Source: Maribacter luteus (GTDB lineage Bacteria; Bacteroidota; Bacteroidia; Flavobacteriales; Flavobacteriaceae). From it: a DNA stretch of 64,000 nucleotides. The stretch covers positions 1-64,000 of the forward strand of contig NZ_WKJH01000021.1 of the NCBI RefSeq assembly GCF_009674825.1. Direction: 5' to 3'. Of the stretch, positions 26,277 to 35,317 are shown in pieces. The notes under the pieces are model-generated. The model did no database searches. It saw nothing but the letters and a program-made list of their open reading frames with translations, and was not told the origin of the DNA. Within the stretch, counting starts at the first letter, position 1. Each line of letters begins with the position of its first letter. A program made the translations under genes and the position numbers.

Positions 26277-26892
26277 ATGAAATCAATTAAAATGAAAACA
26301 ATCAAAAAACAAATGGTATCAAGAATGGCTTGCGTAGCCTTTGCATTAGTATCAAGTATAACCTATGCACAAAACGCAGATGCTGAAACAACACAAAGGG
26401 ATGGTTTCATCTTCGAAGCTGTTGTAGGTGGTGGCATTATCAGTATAGAAGATAGTGCTGGTAATCAAACGTTTGACAATGCGCAAGGAACCTTCGTGTT
26501 TCCAGATTTAAAATTGGGCTATATGTTGAATGAAAATCTTGCCATTACTGCCGTAATGCCAGGAAATATTTATGAATTTCAAGACAATGACAGGAACTTT
26601 GGAGGTTTTATTCCATCTGTACAATATTGGGTAAAAGATTGTTGGTGGATACATGGAGGAATTGGTCTAGCAATAGATTCGCCAGCACTATATGATATTA
26701 AAGATAATGTAAATGACGACTGGAACTTTGGCGTCGCTGTTATGGCAAGTACAGGTTATGAGATTTTACAAAAAGAAAAATTTTGCACTCAATGTGCAGT
26801 CTAAATTAGTTTTGGGCAATGTGTCTTTAGATGGAGGTGCGGATAGAGATGCCGTAATTTTTAATATAGGATTAGGGTTTAGTTGGTTATAA
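26277..26892 (+). pseudogene. Beta-barrel protein of module B, frameshifted
   Basis: This is a paralogue of the barrel at 5612. The shared signature FIPSVQYWVKD-WWIHGG and the phrase ASTGYE are both present, and the signal peptide VSSITYA/Q is intact. Reading frame 26277-26804 stops at 175 aa after KEKFCTQCAV; moving the frame at the run GAAAAATTTT restores KFALNVQSKLVLGNVSLDGG and the terminal strand FNIGLGFSWL, ending at 26892. One extra base (probably a T) explains it. It may be a true pseudogene, a phase-variable run or a sequencing error. As it stands the product lacks its last two strands. Confidence 0.7.
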
Positions 26893-26994
26893 AAATTTAT
26901 CTATTGCATATATTCTATTGTTGGCATTAATTGTGAAAGACTGTAACATTCTTCTCCATTTATTATCTTATATGAAATTCAATCAATCAAAAAA

Positions 26995-27747
26995 ATGAAA
27001 AAAGGACTCCTAGCATTATTCGCATTATTAATTTTTATCTCTTGTAACGATAACAAAACTGAAAAAGGAAGAATATTGGTTATAGTTTCAAATACAGAAG
27101 ACATGGGCGACCCAGAAAAACATTTTGCTGGGAACAACCTTTGGGAAGTAGCTCCTCCATATCATATTTTTGTTTCTCATGGATATAAAGTTGATTTTGT
27201 TTCACCAACAGGAGGAAAAGTACCTTTCTCAATGGATCCTGTTGGAATAAGCAGTTATACTATAAAGTATGAAAATTTTAATGGCAATGTTGAAAATTCA
27301 TTAACGCCTGATTTAGTAGATTATAAAAACTATAAAGCCGTTTTTATTGGTGGCGGATATGGACCATTATTTGATGTATCCAATAACAAAGACTTATTAT
27401 CAATAATAGCCAAAATTTATGAAAATGGAGGAATAGTTGGGGGTTGCGGACATGGTCCTGGTGCTTTTGCAAATGTCAAACTTAGTAATGGTGATTATAT
27501 GGTCAAAGGTAAAAAAGTAACTGGCTTTCCAAATTCGACTGAGATTACCAAAAGTTGGGCTAAAGAAGGTACTTTATTGCCTGTAATGCTGGAAGACCAA
27601 TTGAGGGAAAATGGAGGAATATTTCAAACTAAAAGTAATTTGAATGATAAGCATGATGTTGTAATTGACAAAAGGATTGTATCAACCATGTTTCTTCCTT
27701 CTTCAGCAATAGTTGCAAAAGAAATGATTAAACAAATAGAAAACTAA
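26995..27747 (+). CDS. DJ-1/PfpI-family lipoprotein with displaced nucleophile
   Basis: A 250-aa protein with lipoprotein signal LFALLIFISC (Cys 17) and a DJ-1/PfpI glutamine-amidotransferase-like fold of the Hsp31 subgroup (ILVIVSNTEDMGDPEKHFAG; DFVSPTGGKVPFSMDP; FIGGGYGPLFDV). At the nucleophile elbow, where relatives have AVCHGP, this one reads GGCGHGPGAF: the catalytic Cys position is Gly and a Cys lies one residue earlier. It may be inactive or altered. It is the first gene of the cassette-like array and has structured spacers after it. Members act as glyoxalases or chaperones; a surface role is unusual. Confidence 0.75.
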   Translation: MKKGLLALFALLIFISCNDNKTEKGRILVIVSNTEDMGDPEKHFAGNNLWEVAPPYHIFVSHGYKVDFVSPTGGKVPFSMDPVGISSYTIKYENFNGNVENSLTPDLVDYKNYKAVFIGGGYGPLFDVSNNKDLLSIIAKIYENGGIVGGCGHGPGAFANVKLSNGDYMVKGKKVTGFPNSTEITKSWAKEGTLLPVMLEDQLRENGGIFQTKSNLNDKHDVVIDKRIVSTMFLPSSAIVAKEMIKQIEN

Positions 27748-27963
27748 TGCCAACAATACCTATAGCAAATAGGACAAAAAGAGCTGATTTTAATGGCTTG
27801 AGCGTGTTTGCTAAGTCCGCCAAATCCTTTGGATTTGGCAATTAAAAAATGAAACTAATTACAAAACAAAAAGCTCTGGCTCGCAGACCAGACGGAAACG
27901 AAAAGTTTCCTTGCCTGCCCTACTTGCTATAGCCCGACCGTTACCAAACATATAAAGCAAACT
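27748..27963. repeat. Cassette-like structured spacer 1 (attC-like)
   Basis: CTATAGCAAATAGG at about 27760-27773 pairs with CCTACTTGCTATAG at 27919-27932, making a long-distance stem around the whole spacer. In the middle lies a perfect hairpin, GCCAAATCC-TTT-GGATTTGGC (27819-27839). The spacer starts right at the stop codon of the previous gene with TAATGCCAACAA and ends with GACCGTTACC. This layout resembles recombination sites of gene cassettes and recurs, with different sequence, after the next genes. Confidence 0.5.
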
Positions 27964-28794
27964 ATGAAAAATTTGACATTTGTAATTTTATATATTCTTC
28001 TTTCAGGAGTACAAACCACTTTTGGACAGAATGAAATAGATGATATTATAGTAGGAAGTAAGTTCGTTTTTAAATCTAATATTTTAGATGAAGAAAGAAC
28101 CTGTTTAATAAGTCTTCCTGATTCATACAATAATTCATCTGAAGTTGATAAAAAATATCCAGTTATCATATTATTGGATGGATCTACTTATTTTAAAACA
28201 GCATCTGGAATAGTACATTTTATGAGTTCTAATAGGAATCGAAACAATTTAATGCCTGAAAGTATTATTATAGCCATAGAGAATGTTGAACGAGAACGAG
28301 ATTTTACAGTTACAAAAATTAAGACCAAACGACCGAATAATATGGGAGGTGGAAGGATTTTTTTGAATTTCATTGAGAAAGAACTAGTACCTTATATTGA
28401 TAAAAAGTATAAGACAGAACCGTTTAGAACTCTTGTTGGGCACTCTTTAGGAGGACTACTTGCACTAAATTCCTATATGGATGAAAATAGCGTATTCAAT
28501 GCTTACATTTCTATAGACTCAAGTATTTGGTGGAATGAGGAGATGATGAAAAACAAAGTTGATTCTATTTCCTCAATATCATTAGATAAAAAACTTTATA
28601 TCGCTACTGCCAATCAAGGAGAGGCTAATTACGAAAGGAATAAACAAAGACACGACTCTCTTTATACTTTAATAACAAAGAAATCGGATAAACCTCTAAA
28701 TATCGAAATAGAATATTTTGAAAAAGAAAACCATCGCTCTGTACCATTAGTAGCTTTATATGAAGGGTTAAAATATATTAATCAAGAGGAATGA
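27964..28794 (+). CDS. Secreted esterase, alpha/beta-hydrolase (esterase D type)
   Basis: A 276-aa secreted protein with signal LTFVILYILLSGVQTTFGQ. The family core is clear: KKYPVIILLDGSTYF, the nucleophile elbow LVGHSLGGLLAL (Ser about 160), and the IDSSIWW strand, with a His in KENHRSVP near the end. It belongs to the putative esterase family (PF00756) that includes ferric-enterobactin esterases. Many Bacteroidota relatives have a TPR tail that is absent here. It is the second gene of the cassette-like array and begins right after spacer 1. Confidence 0.8.
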   Translation: MKNLTFVILYILLSGVQTTFGQNEIDDIIVGSKFVFKSNILDEERTCLISLPDSYNNSSEVDKKYPVIILLDGSTYFKTASGIVHFMSSNRNRNNLMPESIIIAIENVERERDFTVTKIKTKRPNNMGGGRIFLNFIEKELVPYIDKKYKTEPFRTLVGHSLGGLLALNSYMDENSVFNAYISIDSSIWWNEEMMKNKVDSISSISLDKKLYIATANQGEANYERNKQRHDSLYTLITKKSDKPLNIEIEYFEKENHRSVPLVALYEGLKYINQEE

Positions 28795-29023
28795 TTTCGA
28801 AGCTGGTAATATCAACAAATACGTTTGGTAACACCGTAAATAATTTATTGCTGGCTTTTTGCCTACTTGCGAAAGTCTTTGCGGACTTTCTTGGTCGGTA
28901 ATTAGTTGCTTAAAACACGCAACAAACCATATACAAACACGTTGTGTGCCATTAGGGCAAAATTGTAACAATTACCCTTTTACAGAGTCAGAATTAGTAT
29001 AAAATAATAAAAATAAATAATCT
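28795..29023. repeat. Cassette-like structured spacer 2 (attC-like)
   Basis: A central hairpin GAAAGTC-TTTGCG-GACTTTC (28871-28890) is flanked by weaker long-range complementarity (ATTTATTGC near 28841 with GCAACAAAC near 28919) and ends with CACGTTGTGTGCC. The organisation mirrors spacer 1 although the sequence differs, as expected for attC-like sites with conserved fold rather than sequence. The promoter of the next gene may be at its end. Confidence 0.45.
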
Positions 29024-29710
29024 ATGATTGCAAATACAGAACAGAAAAATTTAATTAAGACCGCTAGAATAACTGGCTTATGGTATTTAATGATGGCTAT
29101 TACAGGAATTTTAGGGTTTATGGTCTTTCATTCTCAAATATTTGTGTCTGGTAATCCTGAACAAACGCTAACAAATTTAGTAGAATTAGAATCTACAGCA
29201 AGAATTAGGTTGCTATTAGAATTTGGCATAGTAATTTCTCAGGCTCTTACCGCAGTTTGGTTTTTCAAATTATTTAAAGATAATTATGAATGGGAAGCTT
29301 GGACTCTAGGTATATGGGGAATGGTAAATGCTTTAGCCATTATGATAAGTGCAATTTCAATCGCCTCAGCAATAGGTATTGCAAATTCTGAAATAAGTGC
29401 TATGGAAGACAAAGTTTTACTAATTCAGGTTTTTCAAAATATTATTTCGAATGCTTGGGGTATTGGTGGCCTATTTTTCGGGTTATGGCTATTTCCAATG
29501 GGATACATAGTTATCAAATCTAAAAGGTTGCCTGTCTGGTTAGGAAGAATAATTATTTTAGGTGGTATAGGCTATCTAATTTCTACAGTTATACACTACG
29601 CAGGAATTGATTTTAGCTTCAATAGATTTCTTACGCTACCTGCAACCATTGGAGAATTTTGGATGATAGGTTATTTACTAATTTTTGGCATAAGACCTAG
29701 CTATAAGTAA
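29024..29710 (+). CDS. DUF4386-family membrane protein
   Basis: A 228-aa protein with six hydrophobic segments. The hallmark start ARITGLWYLMMAITGILGF, the ALTAVWFFKLFKD segment and the conserved AWGIGGLFFGLWLFPMGYIV region identify DUF4386. These proteins are common cargo in Bacteroidota and other bacteria and have no established function. It is the third gene of the cassette-like array, flanked by structured spacers. Confidence 0.8.
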   Translation: MIANTEQKNLIKTARITGLWYLMMAITGILGFMVFHSQIFVSGNPEQTLTNLVELESTARIRLLLEFGIVISQALTAVWFFKLFKDNYEWEAWTLGIWGMVNALAIMISAISIASAIGIANSEISAMEDKVLLIQVFQNIISNAWGIGGLFFGLWLFPMGYIVIKSKRLPVWLGRIIILGGIGYLISTVIHYAGIDFSFNRFLTLPATIGEFWMIGYLLIFGIRPSYK

Positions 29711-29840
29711 TTGCTTTTCTCTCCTACTTCTGAAAATCCTCACGGATTTCAGTTTGGTTTATACTTGCAACGTTAAGTGCTTATCCACGAAACTACTCAT
29801 AGCCGAAATCGTTGTGGGTAAGGAGAAAAATTGAACTTAC
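29711..29840. repeat. Cassette-like structured spacer 3 (attC-like, shorter)
   Basis: A hairpin CTGAAAATCC-TCAC-GGATTTCAG (about 29729-29751) is followed by CTTATCCACGA and TCGTTGTGGGTAAG, complementary arms about 30 bp apart (29781-29823). CGTTGTGGGTAAGG at the end echoes the CGTTGTGTGCC of spacer 2. It separates the DUF4386 gene from the tRNA synthetase gene. Confidence 0.45.
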
Positions 29841-29861
29841 TTGAATAAAATTAAACAAAAA

Positions 29862-30923
29862 ATGATAAATAAAAGTTTTGAAAAAGCAAAAGAGCAAAGT
29901 AAATTATTAGAAAATGATTTGTATAAGAATCCTCAAAAGTACCGCGTATTAACGGGAGATAGACCTACAGGTAATTTGCATCTTGGACACTATTTTGGCT
30001 CTATTATAAACCGATTAAAATTACAAAGCTTGGGAATTGAGACTTATATTTTAATTGCTGATTATCAAGTGTTGACAGATAGAAATGTTTTTAATGAAAT
30101 TTCAAAATTCACCTATGAACTAACTTTGGACTATTTAGCCTGTGGATTAGACCCTGAAAATTATAAAACTCATATTTTTCCACATAGTCATATTCCTGAA
30201 TTAAATCAACTAACTATTCCATTTCTGACATTAGTTTCCAGTTCAGAATTAAACAAAAATCCAACTGTTAAAGAAGAAATTACTGCTTCAGGACTGAGTA
30301 ATATTAATGCAGGAATGTATATCTATCCAGTTCATCAAGCTGCTGACATTTTGTTTTGTAAAAGTAATGTGGTTCCTGTTGGAAAAGATCAATTACCTCA
30401 TATAGAATTAACTCGGAAAATTGCAAAGCGCTTTAATACCAAATTCAATAAAAATATTTTTACAGAACCAGTTGCATTTTTTACTGATACCCCTACTATT
30501 CTTGGGTTAGACGGTATTCAAAAAATGAGTAAAAGTCGCAACAATTCAATTATGATAAAGTCAACAGCTGACGAAACAGCAAAACTAATAAAATCTGCCA
30601 AAACTGATTCAAGTCGTTACATATCTTACGACCCCGAAAACAGACCAGAGGTTTCCAACTTACTTAAGTTAGCTTCTTTATGTTCAGATAAAAGTCCAAC
30701 AGATATTGCTGATAAAATTGGCGACCAAGGTTCAGGAAAACTTAAACAGCTAACAGAAGAAGCCATAAACACATATTTTGAGCCTATTAGAAAAAAAAGA
30801 ATAGAGCTTGAAAAAAATAAAGATTATGTCAGGGATATTTTGCTTAAAGGTATAAGTAAAGCGAGAGAAACAGCTATTGGAACGTTGAGTGAAGTCACTG
30901 AGGCAATGAATATGAAAATATAA
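29862..30923 (+). CDS. trpS2: Auxiliary tryptophanyl-tRNA synthetase (TrpRS II type)
   Basis: A 353-aa class I synthetase; the ATG at 29862 is chosen over a TTG at 29841. The HIGH-type motif lies in LTGDRPTGNLHLGHYFGSI, the KMSKS loop in GIQKMSKSRNN, and the specificity region in INAGMYIYPVHQAADILFC. The GDRPTG start is that of the second-type TrpRS known from Deinococcus radiodurans and from antibiotic-resistant actinomycetes, not of the usual housekeeping enzyme (which has GIQPTG). It should charge tRNA-Trp. As cargo in an array, a role in tolerance to tryptophan-mimicking inhibitors is plausible but unproven. Confidence 0.8.
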   Translation: MINKSFEKAKEQSKLLENDLYKNPQKYRVLTGDRPTGNLHLGHYFGSIINRLKLQSLGIETYILIADYQVLTDRNVFNEISKFTYELTLDYLACGLDPENYKTHIFPHSHIPELNQLTIPFLTLVSSSELNKNPTVKEEITASGLSNINAGMYIYPVHQAADILFCKSNVVPVGKDQLPHIELTRKIAKRFNTKFNKNIFTEPVAFFTDTPTILGLDGIQKMSKSRNNSIMIKSTADETAKLIKSAKTDSSRYISYDPENRPEVSNLLKLASLCSDKSPTDIADKIGDQGSGKLKQLTEEAINTYFEPIRKKRIELEKNKDYVRDILLKGISKARETAIGTLSEVTEAMNMKI

Positions 30924-31149
30924 TAGCACTACATCCAGCAAAGAACTGAAATCGGACTCGATTCAATCTTTTTATTTTGAAAGAATAGATTTGATTTTGA
31001 ATGGAATCTCGAAGAACAAATAAAGCGAACGGAAGCATTTCAAAAAAACAAAATAACTAAAACCATTATTTAATTCTACTTTTTCAAGAAGGTAAACTTC
31101 ATACAAATATCAATCAATCAATAATCATCATTAATCAAAAAACATCATC

Positions 31150-31719
31150 ATGAAAAAAACTTTAATTACCTTGACTTTGTGCGGACTAACATTAATCGCC
31201 AAAGCTCAAAACACAAGTGTAGAAAAATCAACGTTCGGATTACAAACTGGAGTTCTAGGAATCTGGGCATATAATGAAGCAAAACTATCAAATACCCTAG
31301 CACTGAGAACAGAGATTGGTTTTGATTTTGGTATTTGGGAATCTACGTATTATGATGATTATGATTCTCCATTTCTACTAACACCTGTAATAGTTGTGGA
31401 GCCAAGATTTTATTATAACCTCGAAAAACGTTCAAAAAACTCAAAAAGAATTGATGGGAATAGTGGCAACTTTATTGCTTTAAAAATGGGTTATCATCCA
31501 GATTGGTTTGTCTTATTCAATACTGACGATGCTCCTGTGGTAAGTGATTTTTCTATTATACCCACTTGGGGAATTAGAAGAAATTTAGGTAAACACTTTA
31601 ATTATGAAGCAGGTCTTGGTGCAGGATTTAGTTACACATTTGCTAAACGTGCTGGTTATTTGAACAACAAAAGTGAAATGGAATTAAATATGCACTTGCG
31701 TATAGGATATAGGTTTTAG
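31150..31719 (+). CDS. Outer-membrane beta-barrel protein
   Basis: A 189-aa secreted protein with signal LITLTLCGLTLIAKAQ and an all-beta pattern ending in a C-terminal aromatic strand (MELNMHLRIGYRF). Shared phrases with the chromosomal protein at 61240 (RFYYNLEKR versus RHYYNFERR, and GNSGNF/GNTGNY) show that the two are paralogues. Function unknown; it probably sits in the outer membrane. Its leader ends CATCATC before the ATG. Confidence 0.6.
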   Translation: MKKTLITLTLCGLTLIAKAQNTSVEKSTFGLQTGVLGIWAYNEAKLSNTLALRTEIGFDFGIWESTYYDDYDSPFLLTPVIVVEPRFYYNLEKRSKNSKRIDGNSGNFIALKMGYHPDWFVLFNTDDAPVVSDFSIIPTWGIRRNLGKHFNYEAGLGAGFSYTFAKRAGYLNNKSEMELNMHLRIGYRF

Positions 31720-31747
31720 CAAAAACAATAATAATTTGAATATCAAA

Positions 31748-32653
31748 ATGGAAAAGACCTTCATAACACTACTTATCGCTGGAATACTTTCTTTGCAATC
31801 TTGTGATGCAAAAAAACAAAAAACTAAAGATAATAATATACCAACCATTAAAAACCCATATCTGGGACAAAAACCACCAGGATTAAAGCCTATACCATTT
31901 GCCCCAGGTCTGGTATCTACAGATTTGTATGAAGTCAATAGTGCATTCACCCCAGATATGAAAGCGTTTTATTTTATTAGAAGAGGCGAAGAACATAAAA
32001 AATCAGCTTTTTACGAATACAAATACAACGAAACAAATGGGAAATGGGAAAAATCTGAAATAGCATCTCCATGGATAGGACGACCTGTAATATCTCCAGA
32101 CGGTAAAACCATGCATTTAGGTGACCGTTATCTAGAAAAAACGGAATCTGGATGGTCAGAATTACAAAAACTAAAACCTCCTACTGTAAGTAATGATTCT
32201 ATGTATATTATGCGCCTTTCATCGTCTTCAAATGGTACGTATTATTTTGACACTTATAAAGAAAACGATTCAACATTTCCAATTCGTTATTCGCGTTTAA
32301 TTAATGGTAAATATGAAGAGCCAAAAGCCTTACCCAAAGCAATAAATACAGGAACCTTTTTGAGCCATCCTTTTATAGCACCAGATGAATCGTATTTATT
32401 ATTTGATGCTAAAAGGGACGATGGTTTTGGAGAATCTGATATTTATATCAGTTTTAAACATAAAGATGGTACTTGGGGTAATGCAATTAATTTAGGCGAC
32501 AAAATAAACACTAACGCTTGGGAAGCTTCTGCTAGTATAACACCAGACGGTAAATACCTTTTCTTTAGCAGAAATGTAGGGTCAGAAGATTTTGAAAATG
32601 TAGATATTTTTTGGGTAGACGCAAAAATCATCTTTGCTCTTAAAAAGGAATAA
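31748..32653 (+). CDS. PD40/WD40-like beta-propeller lipoprotein
   Basis: A 301-aa lipoprotein with signal LLIAGILSLQSC (Cys about 19); the ATG at 31748 is preferred to a TTG at 31736. WD40-like PD40 units are visible as SPDGKTMHLGDRYLEKTESG, APDESYLLFDAKRDDGFGES, SDIYISFKHKDGTWGNAINL and TPDGKYLFFSRNVG. Such TolB-like propellers act as binding platforms on the outer or inner membrane. It follows the outer-membrane protein at 31150 by 28 bp and may form a unit with it. Confidence 0.7.
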   Translation: MEKTFITLLIAGILSLQSCDAKKQKTKDNNIPTIKNPYLGQKPPGLKPIPFAPGLVSTDLYEVNSAFTPDMKAFYFIRRGEEHKKSAFYEYKYNETNGKWEKSEIASPWIGRPVISPDGKTMHLGDRYLEKTESGWSELQKLKPPTVSNDSMYIMRLSSSSNGTYYFDTYKENDSTFPIRYSRLINGKYEEPKALPKAINTGTFLSHPFIAPDESYLLFDAKRDDGFGESDIYISFKHKDGTWGNAINLGDKINTNAWEASASITPDGKYLFFSRNVGSEDFENVDIFWVDAKIIFALKKE

Positions 32654-32738
32654 TGAAAAGTAAAGGTTAGTTCCAATTTCAAAATACGAACTTTTGTACC
32701 TCACATATTAACCAACTTTGCTGTTAACAAAAACAATT

Positions 32739-33671
32739 ATGAAAGCAATAGAATGTCTAAAATATGGGGGGGTAGAAAACCTGGTGCTAAGTAATGTAAA
32801 AAAACCAATACCAAAAGATAGTGAAGTACTTATAAAAACCTGTGCTACTTCAGTAACTACAAGTGATGTTCTTATTCGGAGAATGAATGAACCTTTGATC
32901 CCCAGATTTATACTTCAACTTATATTTGGTTTTGGACGTCCAAGAAACCCTGTATTGGGAATGGTAACAGCTGGAATTGTACAGAGCAAAGGTAAAGATG
33001 TGTCAATGTTTGAAATAGGGGATGAGGTTTTTGCCTACGGTTCTATTTCAACTACCATACGCCGTTTTGGTTCTTATGCAGAATATATTTGTTTACCCGA
33101 AGATTGGAATCTGGCACTAAAACCTGTGAGTCTTAGTTTTGAGGAAGCTGCTGCGATTCCTTATGGTGGTTTGCTGGCTTCTCATATATTAAAAAAGACG
33201 AGTATAAACAGGGGCGACAGGGTTTTAATTTATGGGGCGTCAGGAAGTATAGGTACAATGGCGATACAGTTGGCGAAGTATATGGGTGCTCATGTTACTA
33301 GTGTATGCAGTGGTAGAAATTTCAAATTAGTAGAATCTTTAGGAAGTGATAAGGTGATTGATTACACCATAGAAAATGCTGAAACACAATTGGAAACTTA
33401 TAAATATGTTATTGATGCTGTAGGCAATTCGAAATCATCGAAACTAAAAGATAAGAGCAAAAAAGCATTGACTTCAAATGGCAAATATATATCTATCGAT
33501 CATGGGACTCCATTAACTCCAAAAGAAGCTTTTTTAAATTTAAAAATTTTAGCAGAACAAGAGAAGATTAAGCCTGTTATTGATAGAATATATCCTTTAG
33601 AAAAAATTGCCGAAGCGCATAAATATGTTGAAATGGGGCATAAAAGAGGAAATGTGGTGATCACTATTTAG
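32739..33671 (+). CDS. NAD(P)-dependent zinc-free alcohol dehydrogenase/quinone oxidoreductase
   Basis: A 310-aa medium-chain dehydrogenase; the ATG at 32739 is preferred to a TTG at 32718. The GroES-like half opens with MKAIECLKYGGVENLVLSNV, and the Rossmann half has GASGSIGTMAIQLAKYMGA. The catalytic-zinc Cys/His cluster of classical alcohol dehydrogenases is not evident, which points to the quinone oxidoreductase group. It reduces unsaturated carbonyls or quinones with NAD(P)H. The substrate is unknown. Confidence 0.8.
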   Translation: MKAIECLKYGGVENLVLSNVKKPIPKDSEVLIKTCATSVTTSDVLIRRMNEPLIPRFILQLIFGFGRPRNPVLGMVTAGIVQSKGKDVSMFEIGDEVFAYGSISTTIRRFGSYAEYICLPEDWNLALKPVSLSFEEAAAIPYGGLLASHILKKTSINRGDRVLIYGASGSIGTMAIQLAKYMGAHVTSVCSGRNFKLVESLGSDKVIDYTIENAETQLETYKYVIDAVGNSKSSKLKDKSKKALTSNGKYISIDHGTPLTPKEAFLNLKILAEQEKIKPVIDRIYPLEKIAEAHKYVEMGHKRGNVVITI

Positions 33672-33724
33672 CTGGGCTGTAGATGATCTCAATTTATAAA
33701 TCATAATAAAAAAACGAACAGCAA

Positions 33725-33760
33725 ATGTTTTTTAAACGAGCAGCTACTAATTATTTTTAA
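33725..33760 (+). pseudogene. Remnant of a start region similar to the gene at 35318
   Basis: AAAAAAACGAACAGCAA leads into ATG and 11 codons (MFFKRAATNYF) before a stop. The gene at 35318 has the same leader and starts MFFKSK. The fragment is best read as the 5' end of a lost paralogue, or as a copied leader; a functional 11-aa peptide is less likely. Confidence 0.25.
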
Positions 33761-33791
33761 CTGATACCATCAGTTGTTTAAATTTATACAA

Positions 33792-35225
33792 ATGAAAATA
33801 ATAAAACGAATTTTAAAAATTGTCTTCGCTCTCATCGGCTTGCTTGTGCTCATAGGAATCATTACACTTTGGATTGATTCATCAGGAACAAATTATCTCG
33901 ATATTAATAAGAATGAATCAATATCTAATAATTCTTATCTCATAAAGAATGTCAATGTTATCCCAATGAACCAAGACACTGTTTTAGTTAATAAAATGGT
34001 GTATATAAAAGAGGGGATTATTAATAAGATTGCTGATACTATTGAGGTCAATGGAATTCAAATTTTTGACGGAGAAGATAAGTATCTAACACCAGGACTT
34101 ATCGATATGCACGTACATGTGTGGGATAGATATGAACTCGGACTTTACCTATCCAATGGTGTAACGGCAGTTAGAAATCTTTGGGGTATGCCAATGCATT
34201 TAAGAATTAAAGAAGATGTAATGGAAGAAAATATTTTTTCACCATCGTTTTTTACGACAGGACCAAAATTAACAGGCTCAGAATTCATTGGTGATGACAA
34301 TTTAAATCTAAGTAATCCGAGTGAAGCTAAAGACAAGGTGATTTCATATAAAGACAGAGGTTACGATTTCATCAAAACATATTATGGATTGGATAAAGAG
34401 ATTTTTGATGCTGTGATTGAACAAGCTAAGATTTCTGAAATTGACATTGTTGCTCACCCTTCTCAAAAAGTATCTTTTTCATATCATTTGAATTTTCAAA
34501 TCAAAACTATTGAACATGCTGAAGAAATTGTACAGCAACCCTTACAGTTTGATTTAGATACTATTAAACTGCAACCCATAATAGATTCAATTTCGCAATC
34601 CAAACACACAAATTATAGTCCTACAATTACGGTATTTAATAATATTTATCAAATGATGATGGATGATTACATTTTAGAATCAGAATCATTAAAATACATG
34701 AATCCACTCATTAAAAAAACGGATAGCAAAGAACAGTTTGAACGTTGGTTTAATGCAAAAAAAGAAGATCCTACGACCGTTGATAGGATAAAAAAACAGC
34801 ACGATTTTCATATGACCATCGTTAAAAAGCTACATGAAGCGGGTGTTACTATAATTTGTGGAACTGATGGCGGTATTGGAGTTACCCTTCCCGGTTTTTC
34901 AATCCATCAAGAACTGAATTTTTACAAAGAAGCTGGACTTTCTAATTACGAAGTTTTGAAAACGGCTACTGTAAATGCTTCCCAAACACATTCAATGATG
35001 AATCAACTTGGAACTATTGAAGAAGGCAAGATTGCCAACTTATTATTAGTGGATGAAAATCCTCTTGTTGAGTTATCGACACTTCGTAATCCAACCTATG
35101 TTTTTGTGAAGGGAAGAAAATTAAATAGAGAGACTTTGGATTCTTTTAATGAAAAGGCAAAAAACCGAAAGAATTTAATAGCTACGGCTCTTAGGTATTT
35201 GGAAAACTTAATTATTGAAAAATAA
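33792..35225 (+). CDS. Amidohydrolase-family metallohydrolase, membrane-anchored
   Basis: A 477-aa protein; the ATG at 33792 is preferred to 33774. A signal anchor (IVFALIGLLVLIGIITLWI) is followed by the amidohydrolase core: TPGLIDMHVHVWD (HxH metal ligands, about 100), the later metal His candidates in VAHPSQKVS and IEHAEEIV, and the Asp in IICGTDGGIG. The carbamylated Lys expected in this family may be the one in YDFIKTYYG. Relatives include dipeptidases and imidazolonepropionase-like enzymes. The substrate is unknown; it likely works outside the cytoplasmic membrane. Confidence 0.8.
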   Translation: MKIIKRILKIVFALIGLLVLIGIITLWIDSSGTNYLDINKNESISNNSYLIKNVNVIPMNQDTVLVNKMVYIKEGIINKIADTIEVNGIQIFDGEDKYLTPGLIDMHVHVWDRYELGLYLSNGVTAVRNLWGMPMHLRIKEDVMEENIFSPSFFTTGPKLTGSEFIGDDNLNLSNPSEAKDKVISYKDRGYDFIKTYYGLDKEIFDAVIEQAKISEIDIVAHPSQKVSFSYHLNFQIKTIEHAEEIVQQPLQFDLDTIKLQPIIDSISQSKHTNYSPTITVFNNIYQMMMDDYILESESLKYMNPLIKKTDSKEQFERWFNAKKEDPTTVDRIKKQHDFHMTIVKKLHEAGVTIICGTDGGIGVTLPGFSIHQELNFYKEAGLSNYEVLKTATVNASQTHSMMNQLGTIEEGKIANLLLVDENPLVELSTLRNPTYVFVKGRKLNRETLDSFNEKAKNRKNLIATALRYLENLIIEK

Positions 35226-35317
35226 AATATAGGCTATAAAGTATTAAAATCAGAAATAGTCATATATCATTTAATCAAAAAAACTATTACAATCATCAAT
35301 CAAAAAACGAACAGTAC

